NCBI GenBank assembly: GCA_016839865.1
Contig: JAEOTN010000097.1
Span: 1-12,996, forward strand
Length of the DNA: 12,996 nucleotides
Source: Promethearchaeota archaeon
Lineage (GTDB): Archaea > Asgardarchaeota > Lokiarchaeia > Sigynarchaeales > MK-D1
Reading direction: 5' to 3'
Part shown: piece after piece, positions 7,369 to 12,996 of the stretch
Layout of the letters: each line of letters starts with the position of its first letter
How positions within the stretch are numbered: position 1 is the first letter of the stretch
Notes under the pieces: model-generated
Told to the model about the DNA's origin: nothing
Seen by the model: the letters and a program-made list of their open reading frames with translations, nothing else
Database searches by the model: none
Made by a program: the position numbers and the translations under genes

Positions 7369-8658
7369 ATGCCTAAAAGTTTTAAAGTTCAATGTATAAA
7401 TGACGAGATTCTCAAGAAACTCTCGTTAAAGAAAAGATATGAAATCCTTAACGCCCAATTCATGGGCATTTTGGATGATAAACAGAAAGACTTCTTCTTG
7501 AAAGTTCAAAAATTCTGTCGAAAGTACGATAAAAAGGTGGATCACGCCACTGCTGATGTGTACGACTGGATTCCTGACTTTGGTGAAAAAGGATATATCA
7601 CCCGTTCCCGAGCCTTTCCAGAATTTGATCTGGGATGGAACGGTCCAGACGGATATGTTGGATTAACTGCAGACTTGATTCGTGCAATTGCGGTGGATCA
7701 ATTTAACCCACAATTCAATATGGGTGCAGGAGCAACAGTTTTAGCAGTTAATCCCTTAGCAGAACACCATGAAAACCAACCTCATCGATTAAAAGCATTA
7801 AAAGAGATGATCACCGGACAAGCAGTTGGATCTATTTTTATCACTGAACCTGAAGTAGGAAGCGATGCAGTACGTCCATTAACCCGCGCCGACCCACAGG
7901 AAGATGGATCTTTTCTCATCACCGGGGAAAAAATTTATACAACCAATGGTCCAAAATCAAAATATGGAGTTTTCTATGCAGCAACTGAACCAGGCAATAG
8001 CAAAACCGTCATGCAAGGCTTTTTTGAGTTACCAACTGAGGGTTTGGTTATAGAACGTATAGGAATTCCATGGGTTCCTAAACTTCACCTCGGAAAGGAG
8101 ACTATGACAAATGCCCGATGTCCCAAGGAAAATGTATTAGGCCCTGTTGGTGCCGGTAAAGCCCATATGTTCGAAGGATTGAACCTTGAACGGATGGGTA
8201 TTGCAATTCTTGACGTTGCAGAGATTTGGACGGCTTTAACCCATGCTTTAATATATGTTAATATGCGAGAACAAATGGGGCAAATTATTCTCAAGCACCA
8301 AGGAGTAGGATTTACATTCGCTGAATTATGGGCAAAAGGCATGGAATTCACCTTAGCATGTCTTCGATTCTGTGAGAAATTTGATGATGCGATTGAAAAA
8401 TATGGTGGTCATCTACCGAAACCAATCGAAACCGCAATGATTCCAGTCGCACACGCTCTCAAATACAGAGGGGCAATCCTTGCAGAAAGGATAACTTATG
8501 AATGCGCGAATTTAATGGCAGGAGCAGGTGTGTGTGATAATACTCTAATGGAAGACTTGCTTGGAATCAGCCGAATCCAAGAAGTAATTGGTGGAACCCG
8601 TCAGATTCAACAATATGTAATGAGTATGACGTTCCGGCAATACTACAAAATGATCTAA
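7369..8658 (+). CDS. Acyl-CoA dehydrogenase, helix-G glutamate type
   Basis: A 429-residue cytosolic flavoenzyme that should oxidise an acyl-CoA to the 2-enoyl-CoA, passing electrons from FAD to an electron-transfer partner. The FAD/substrate motif ITEPEVGSDA is at 158-167, followed by the beta-domain GEKIYTTNG. At the site where medium-chain enzymes have the catalytic Glu (YEGT) this protein has G408 in VIGGT. Instead GLNLERMG, with E274, matches the DLER segment of isovaleryl-CoA dehydrogenase, whose base lies there. That points to a branched- or long-chain-like substrate class, but chain length cannot be read off. I chose ATG 7369 over in-frame TTG 7354; GAGATG at 7356-7361 is a modest SD for it. 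The next gene downstream on the same strand is TPR-HdrB. No EtfAB is in view. Confidence 0.92.
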   Translation: MPKSFKVQCINDEILKKLSLKKRYEILNAQFMGILDDKQKDFFLKVQKFCRKYDKKVDHATADVYDWIPDFGEKGYITRSRAFPEFDLGWNGPDGYVGLTADLIRAIAVDQFNPQFNMGAGATVLAVNPLAEHHENQPHRLKALKEMITGQAVGSIFITEPEVGSDAVRPLTRADPQEDGSFLITGEKIYTTNGPKSKYGVFYAATEPGNSKTVMQGFFELPTEGLVIERIGIPWVPKLHLGKETMTNARCPKENVLGPVGAGKAHMFEGLNLERMGIAILDVAEIWTALTHALIYVNMREQMGQIILKHQGVGFTFAELWAKGMEFTLACLRFCEKFDDAIEKYGGHLPKPIETAMIPVAHALKYRGAILAERITYECANLMAGAGVCDNTLMEDLLGISRIQEVIGGTRQIQQYVMSMTFRQYYKMI

Positions 8659-8663
8659 ACTTA

Positions 8664-8685
8664 TTTTTCTAATTTCTATTTTTTT
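8664..8685 (+). terminator. Oligo-T terminator after acyl-CoA dehydrogenase
   Basis: T runs at 8664-8668 (five) and 8679-8685 (seven) lie within 30 nt of the stop codon in an otherwise T-rich stretch, without a hairpin. This is the usual archaeal gene-end pattern and suggests that at least part of transcription stops before the TPR-HdrB gene. Confidence 0.5.
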
Positions 8686-8728
8686 ATTTCAACATTTTTC
8701 GAATTTTCCAAAAACTCGTTAATGGTTA

Positions 8729-8750
8729 TTTTAAATTCTCAGCATTATAA
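8729..8750 (+). promoter_or_regulatory. Candidate TATA elements for the TPR-HdrB gene
   Basis: TTTTAAATT at 8729-8737 and TTATAA at 8745-8750 precede the ATG at 8785. They would place transcript starts near 8759 or 8773. No SD is visible, so a short leader or a leaderless message is possible. Confidence 0.3.
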
Positions 8751-8767
8751 GACAGCATATACTTCAA

Positions 8768-8780
8768 TTGGTTGAACCAA
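8768..8780. promoter_or_regulatory. 13-bp perfect inverted repeat before TPR-HdrB
   Basis: TTGGTT-G-AACCAA, 6-bp arms around one base, ends 4 nt before the ATG and falls at or just after the predicted transcript start. This is a natural place for a repressor operator. I did not find a second copy elsewhere in the window. Confidence 0.4.
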
Positions 8781-8784
8781 CGCA

Positions 8785-10629
8785 ATGGCTAATGCAACTG
8801 AATCTATTAAACGGGAATTAAAGCGGCTGGAATCACTTGTGGATAAAGATCCGCAGAATTATGATGCTCATATGGAAATTGCCGAAGCTTACCACCAACT
8901 AGATAACATGTTGGAGGCTTTTTCTTGGTATAACAAGGCAAACAAACGTTTTCCTAAAAATATTGGACCATACATCGAATTAGGGTATATTTTTATTGAG
9001 AAACAAGATTACCAAGAAGCATTCCGAATGTTTGAGAAAGCAGCTGAAATTGAACCAAACAACTATCGTGGATGGATCGGTTTAAGTAAAGTATTTGATC
9101 ATTTCAATGAACTTGATGAACTAGTTGAAGTGTGCTCTGCAGCGATGGATGCAGCTCCCAACGATCCAGAGGCATTACTTTCAGTTCTTCACTGCCTATC
9201 CAAAGCTAATGAACTAGAACGTGCTGAACATCTAGCGAACAAAATCCTTCATATAGAAAATTTAGATACAGATCATACCAGCATCACAAATTTCTATGTT
9301 GGATTCATCCTTATGAAACGTAAATTATTCCATAAAGCCATTTCCGTTTTAGAAACTATTTCTGAAGACTCTAAGAAGTATCCTGCAGCATTACATAATA
9401 TCGCTCTTTCCTATTCAGATTTAAAACAATTTGATAAGGCAGAGATGTTCTTCAAAAAAGCACTCACAACCGAAATTAAAGAGAATGCTCATGCATGGGT
9501 AAATTATGGTTTGATGTTTGAGAAGGCAAAGAATTATGAGAGTGCCTTAAACGCTTATCAGAAAGCTAATGAATTGGAACCAGGAATATGGCCATGGTGG
9601 GAACATATGAAAGCAATCTTTATTGACAAAGTTCCTCCACCCGAAAATCACAAAAATTTACAGCATGTGGATACAAAAATGACTATCGGGGATACTGAGC
9701 AATTAGGTTATTCATTATATTTAGGTTGCGTCATTCCGAATAGATATCCTGTGATTGAAGCTGCTACTCGCTTGTTTTATGATGAACTAGGGGTAAAACT
9801 CAAAGAAATGGAGGGTGCCTCTTGCTGTCCTGCACCCGGCGTATTTCGCTCATTTGATATCCCCACGTGGCTTACAATTGCAGCTCGTAACATTTCTATT
9901 GGAGAAAGTAATGAGTCCAATATTTTAACACTCTGCAATGGATGTTATGGAACTTTATTGGAAGCTGATCATCAATTGAAGCATAAAACCGACAAGAAAG
10001 ATTTGGTTAATGAACACCTTGGAAAAATTGGAAAGGAATACAAAGGCAGTATTAAAGTGAAACATATCATCGAATCCATGTATTACGATATCGGTATGGA
10101 TAAACTGAAAGATCACTTCCACAAGAAATGGCATAATCTACCAGTCGCTGTTCATTATGGTTGTCATATTCTAAAGCCATCGGACACAAAACCTTGGGGA
10201 GATAATGTTTCAGAAGAGCCCCGCTTTTTTGACGAGTTAGTTGATTTAACCGGTGCTCGAAGCATTCATTATAAAGACAAGAATATGTGTTGTGGTGCAG
10301 GTGGTGCAGTTCGAACAGCAGTAAAAGAAGTGTCTTTAGACTTTACACGAGAGAAATTGGAAAATATACGTAACGTGGGAGGTCAAGCAATTATAACTTG
10401 TTGTCCTTTCTGCCATTTACAGTATGATTTAGGGCAAGTAGAAGTTAATGGTATTTTTAAGGATCAGATCGATGAACCATTCCAGACTCCTGTTGTATAT
10501 GTTACCCAGTTGTTTGATTATGTGTATGGTAAGGATCCATATAGTATCGGATTATTACGACCAAATGTACCAAAAGGAACTCCACCTTTCACAGATAATA
10601 GTCCACTTTTCGAAACAATCCTTGATTAA
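8785..10629 (+). CDS. TPR-repeat / heterodisulfide reductase subunit B fusion
   Basis: A 614-residue cytosolic protein. Residues about 20-270 form some seven TPR repeats (for example 61-92, with ELGYIF...AFRMFEKAAEIEP), a helical scaffold for protein contacts. Residues about 305-585 are a complete HdrB (CCG) domain. The first cysteine set is C315, C347, C348, C384, C387 (C-x31-CC-x35-CxxC). The second is C460, C502, C503, C540, C543 (C-x41-CC-x36-CxxC). These ten fit the ligands of the two non-cubane [4Fe-4S] clusters that split disulfides in methanogen HdrB. Ordinary HdrB is about 290 residues and has no TPR part. HdrA and HdrC are not in view; a hydrogenase small subunit lies downstream. 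Disulfide or other two-electron chemistry is inferred; the true substrate is unknown. The ATG at 8785 has no SD. Confidence 0.92.
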   Translation: MANATESIKRELKRLESLVDKDPQNYDAHMEIAEAYHQLDNMLEAFSWYNKANKRFPKNIGPYIELGYIFIEKQDYQEAFRMFEKAAEIEPNNYRGWIGLSKVFDHFNELDELVEVCSAAMDAAPNDPEALLSVLHCLSKANELERAEHLANKILHIENLDTDHTSITNFYVGFILMKRKLFHKAISVLETISEDSKKYPAALHNIALSYSDLKQFDKAEMFFKKALTTEIKENAHAWVNYGLMFEKAKNYESALNAYQKANELEPGIWPWWEHMKAIFIDKVPPPENHKNLQHVDTKMTIGDTEQLGYSLYLGCVIPNRYPVIEAATRLFYDELGVKLKEMEGASCCPAPGVFRSFDIPTWLTIAARNISIGESNESNILTLCNGCYGTLLEADHQLKHKTDKKDLVNEHLGKIGKEYKGSIKVKHIIESMYYDIGMDKLKDHFHKKWHNLPVAVHYGCHILKPSDTKPWGDNVSEEPRFFDELVDLTGARSIHYKDKNMCCGAGGAVRTAVKEVSLDFTREKLENIRNVGGQAIITCCPFCHLQYDLGQVEVNGIFKDQIDEPFQTPVVYVTQLFDYVYGKDPYSIGLLRPNVPKGTPPFTDNSPLFETILD

Positions 10630-10664
10630 ATTGGATCTCTATTCCAATTATTAGTTTTTCTTTT
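10629..10664 (+). terminator. Hairpin plus T-run terminator after TPR-HdrB
   Basis: AATTGGA (10629-10635), a 7-nt loop, and TCCAATT (10643-10649) form a perfect 7-bp stem overlapping the last base of the stop codon. T runs follow at 10655-10659 and 10661-10664. It looks like an intrinsic terminator and separates this gene from the next. Confidence 0.55.
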
Positions 10665-10682
10665 AATTTGAAAACCAAGTGG

Positions 10683-10691
10683 ATTAAATAT
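10683..10691 (+). promoter_or_regulatory. Candidate TATA box of the glucose/sorbosone dehydrogenase-like gene
   Basis: ATTAAATAT lies 48-56 nt before the ATG at 10739, giving a predicted leader of about 25 nt that holds the weak purine-rich SD GAAGAGAG. Together with the hairpin just upstream it argues for a separate transcript. Confidence 0.35.
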
Positions 10692-10738
10692 CAATCTTCT
10701 ACTATATTGTTTAACTGCATTAATGAAGAGAGAAAATT

Positions 10739-11911
10739 ATGAAAATTAAACACGCTTACATTGTATCTGCTGTAATTATTGTGGTTGTTTCAACAGGAAT
10801 ATTAGTTCCGTGGTTCTTGTTAAAAAAACCGCTGGTATATCAATATGGGATAGAAAAAGCATTTCCGAACCTAACTTTCAGTAATCCTGTAGGTATTTAT
10901 GACCCAGAAGATGGAACTGATCGCTTATTTGTTGTTGAACAAGCAGGAGACATCCAAGTATTTGAAAACAATCGGAGTGTAACTGGTTATACTACATTTT
11001 TAGATTGGAGTAGTGAAGTTTCTACTGGAGGAGAAAGAGGATTATTGGGACTTGCGTTCCATCCAAATTACACGTCAAATGGGTATTTCTATATCTATTA
11101 CACAGATGAAGCATCCGGAGATTCTGTTATTTCTCGTTTATCTGTTAATTCTACAGATATCAATTTGGGAAATAAGACCAGTGAAGTGGAAATCCTTCGC
11201 GTATCACAACCATATGACAATCATAATGGAGGACAGATAGTTTTTGGACCTGATGATTATCTTTATATAGCTTTAGGTGATGGAGGTAGTGCGAATGACC
11301 CCGATGGGCATGGACAGAATCGTACTACTTTGCTGGGTTCAATTTTAAGGATTGACGTAGACTCTGGTTCACCATATTCAATCCCAACAGACAATCCATT
11401 TTATGGAAATACAGATGGATATGCTGAAGAAATCTATGCTTTTGGCTTTAGAAATCCATGGCGAATGAGTTTTGATGAAAACACTGGGAATTTATGGGCT
11501 GCAGATGTTGGTCAAAGTTCCTGGGAAGAAATTGACATAGTAGTTAATGGATCAAATTATGGATGGAAGACAAGAGAAGGCGCTCATGATGCACATCCTG
11601 GTACTAATGTGACAGAAATGGTTGATCCAATATATGAGTATGACCATAGTTTAGGCAATTCCATTACTGGAGGTTTTGTCTATCGGGGAGATGATTTACC
11701 AGGTTTAGTCGGTAAATATATTTATGGAGATTATGGTTCAGGTAGAATTTGGTCATTAGAGTATTCGGGAGGATCTGTTATTCAGAATTCCTTAATAATT
11801 GATACAACTTTGTCGATTCCTTCATTTGGTATTGATTCCAATAATGAATTGTATGTCTGTTCATTTGATGGCTATATTTACCAATTGAATTATATTGAAA
11901 CCACAGAGTAA
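10739..11911 (+). CDS. Membrane-anchored glucose/sorbosone dehydrogenase-family beta-propeller
   Basis: A 390-residue protein: an N-terminal membrane helix at about 6-28, then an extracellular six-bladed propeller of the PF07995/COG2133 family (soluble PQQ glucose dehydrogenase, YliI/Asd). Hallmarks in order are GERGLLGLAFHPNY (98-111), NHNGGQIVFGPD (161-172), GDGGSANDP (180-188, calcium-site-like), LRIDVD (203-208), FGFRNPWR (235-242), ADVGQSSWEEID (255-266), NYGWKTREG (273-281) and GGFVYRG (311-317). H162 is where family members have the catalytic His. The expected reaction is PQQ-dependent oxidation of an aldose outside the cell, but many homologues have no proven substrate and no PQQ synthesis gene is in view. 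Several N-x-S/T sequons suit surface glycosylation. Its place between two cytosolic redox genes is odd; co-function is not shown. Confidence 0.88.
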   Translation: MKIKHAYIVSAVIIVVVSTGILVPWFLLKKPLVYQYGIEKAFPNLTFSNPVGIYDPEDGTDRLFVVEQAGDIQVFENNRSVTGYTTFLDWSSEVSTGGERGLLGLAFHPNYTSNGYFYIYYTDEASGDSVISRLSVNSTDINLGNKTSEVEILRVSQPYDNHNGGQIVFGPDDYLYIALGDGGSANDPDGHGQNRTTLLGSILRIDVDSGSPYSIPTDNPFYGNTDGYAEEIYAFGFRNPWRMSFDENTGNLWAADVGQSSWEEIDIVVNGSNYGWKTREGAHDAHPGTNVTEMVDPIYEYDHSLGNSITGGFVYRGDDLPGLVGKYIYGDYGSGRIWSLEYSGGSVIQNSLIIDTTLSIPSFGIDSNNELYVCSFDGYIYQLNYIETTE

Positions 11912-12088
11912 TTTATTATCTTTTTTTTTGTGTCGAAATGTTTAGTTTCCACTTATTAATCGGTTAAATGTGTGTGGAATTTTCCAACTCTCTGTTAAAA
12001 TAGGTTTTTAAGGAGATAAACCAATCTGGAGATTAACTAAAGTGGAATTTAGGTAAAGAAATAGTTACTTAATGGAGTTTATAAAAGA
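11912..12088 (+). other. Leader region of the MvhG-like gene
   Basis: This 177-bp gap holds the T9 terminator, an inverted repeat TGGAA-TT-TTCCA at 11975-11986, a weak TATA-like TTTTTAA near 12005 and GGAG at 12074-12077 as a possible SD, 11 nt before the ATG. The GGAG overlaps the ATG (12072) of a nine-codon out-of-frame reading frame that runs over the real start. No clear strong promoter is visible. Confidence 0.35.
11921..11929 (+). terminator. Oligo-T terminator after the propeller gene
   Basis: A run of nine T begins 10 nt after the stop codon, the longest T run in the window. No hairpin is evident. It is a good archaeal-type terminator. Confidence 0.6.
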
Positions 12089-12996
12089 ATGGCAGAGTTA
12101 GATTTTGCGTTTATGCAACTTTCTTCATGTTGGGGTTGTCATCAATCCCTTTTGAATGCACACCTCAAATTATTGCCGTTACTCCCTCAGTTTAATGTAG
12201 TATATTGGCCTGCAGTAGTCGATTTCAAGCTCGACTCACTCAAGGCACGTCCTGACAAATCTATTCATGTAGGATTTCTTGAAGGTGGTATACGTACACA
12301 AGCTGATAAAGATTTGACCTTACTCATGCGTGCCAAATGCAAAATATTGGTGGCTTTTGGAGCATGTGCTAACCATGGATCAGTCGCGGGAATGGCAAAC
12401 TTGTATTCGAAGGAAGATTTGTTAAAACGAAAATTTGTAGAAGCGGAAAGTGTGGTATCATCTGATGTAGAAGGATCATGGCCAAACGAACATGTACCTG
12501 AAATTTTAGATCGAGTCTTCACCGTACCCCAAATTACTAATGTTGAAGCAAAATTACCCGGCTGTCCACCAACAACCCCAAATATTGTTGCGGCAGTTGT
12601 GTATATTTTAACATTACTTAGCAAAAAATCTGAAGCAGTAAAAGCTGACAAGAACGTTTGTATGCAGTGTTCTCTAAATAGCAATGGATGCTTATTAGAT
12701 TCTGGAGAACTTTGTTTCGGATCTGTTACAGCTGGTGGATGCACTATGATGTGTCCTGAAGCTGGAGAAGGTCCGTGTGTTGGATGCTTCCAAGCGAGTA
12801 GTAATCCTGATGCAACCAGAGCAACCCAATTATTCAACATGGTTGCCGAAAAATATGTTTTAACTGAGGAAGATTCGCTAAGTATTCAAAAATTCATTGA
12901 ACTGTATCTTGGTCTTGGTAATTTCGACTTCTTATATTTCGCAGGAGATGTTTTGCAACAATTAGCAGAAAAACCTGAGACTTTTGAAGAGAAAAC
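12089..12996 (+). CDS. mvhG: F420-non-reducing (Mvh-type) [NiFe]-hydrogenase small subunit, 3' end outside window
   Basis: About 302 residues are visible with no stop before the edge; methanogen MvhG is about that long, so little is missing. The N-terminal part has the proximal [4Fe-4S] ligands of a [NiFe]-hydrogenase small subunit: C14 and C17 in SSCWGCHQSLL, C93 in GAC and C159 in LPGCPPTTPN. The C-terminal part has eight more cysteines (C191, C194, C201, C209, C218, C222, C230, C233), enough for two further [4Fe-4S] clusters, in the pattern of MvhG. In group 3c hydrogenases this subunit carries electrons between the NiFe site of MvhA and MvhD/HdrA. The residue after CxxC is His (CWGCH) rather than the commoner Glu. 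The HdrB fusion two genes upstream fits an Mvh-Hdr complex; MvhA is expected just past the window. Confidence 0.88.
   Translation, partial: MAELDFAFMQLSSCWGCHQSLLNAHLKLLPLLPQFNVVYWPAVVDFKLDSLKARPDKSIHVGFLEGGIRTQADKDLTLLMRAKCKILVAFGACANHGSVAGMANLYSKEDLLKRKFVEAESVVSSDVEGSWPNEHVPEILDRVFTVPQITNVEAKLPGCPPTTPNIVAAVVYILTLLSKKSEAVKADKNVCMQCSLNSNGCLLDSGELCFGSVTAGGCTMMCPEAGEGPCVGCFQASSNPDATRATQLFNMVAEKYVLTEEDSLSIQKFIELYLGLGNFDFLYFAGDVLQQLAEKPETFEEK

Noticed and set aside
12079..12086. TTATAAAA as a TATA box for the MvhG-like gene
   Set aside because: It ends 2 nt before the ATG, so transcription from it would start inside the coding sequence.
12265..12840. 191-codon open frame on the minus strand
   Set aside because: It lies wholly opposite the MvhG-like gene, whose plus-strand product has all expected cysteine motifs; the minus product has no recognisable domain.
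1..12996. CRISPR array, tRNA/rRNA, insertion sequence or integrase
   Set aside because: No regularly spaced repeats, no cloverleaf-like or rRNA-like stretch, and no transposase or recombinase motifs were found; the only long repeat is the coding duplication at 4714-6372.

Overview
The window looks like archaeal chromosome, AT-rich and densely coded. Supporting signs are TATA-like boxes with a purine-rich BRE side, oligo-T gene ends, surface proteins held by an N-terminal membrane helix with no lipobox, and HdrB-type and MvhG-type redox proteins. Acyl-CoA dehydrogenase beside heterodisulfide reductase and [NiFe]-hydrogenase parts, with no methanogenesis genes in view, fits an anaerobic heterotrophic archaeon. 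An Asgard lineage is my best guess, but this is inference from gene content only.

Region 1 (1-4596, + strand) is a tightly packed ABC importer operon: the C-terminal part of a solute-binding protein (cut by the window edge), a single polypeptide with two fused permease halves, and two different ATPases whose genes overlap by 4 nt. The two ATPases carry complementary defects. ATPase 1 has a ruined signature motif, while ATPase 2 has Q-loop Gln to Glu and H-loop His to Asn. The assembled dimer should therefore have one normal and one degenerate ATP site.

Region 2 (4597-7202, - strand) converges on that operon. It holds a membrane-anchored protein with two PstS-like phosphate-binding domains in tandem (repeat period 762 bp) and, upstream of it, a six-helix membrane protein of unknown function. 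A good TATA box with an adjacent 13-bp inverted repeat precedes the PstS-like gene.

Region 3 (7203-12996, + strand) holds redox genes: an acyl-CoA dehydrogenase of the type with its catalytic Glu on helix G; a fusion of about seven TPR repeats to a complete HdrB (ten cysteines for two non-cubane [4Fe-4S] clusters); a membrane-anchored beta-propeller of the glucose/sorbosone dehydrogenase family; and an MvhG-like hydrogenase small subunit running off the 3' end. Each has its own upstream gap with terminator- or promoter-like sequence, so this is a neighbourhood rather than one proven operon.

The simplest joint reading is acyl-CoA oxidation passing electrons to an Hdr/Mvh-type complex and so to hydrogen or disulfide, with the TPR-HdrB protein as the unusual adaptor. 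No tRNA, rRNA, CRISPR array, transposase or integrase was seen. No gene-free stretch exceeds 300 bases; the largest gaps are about 120-200 bases.
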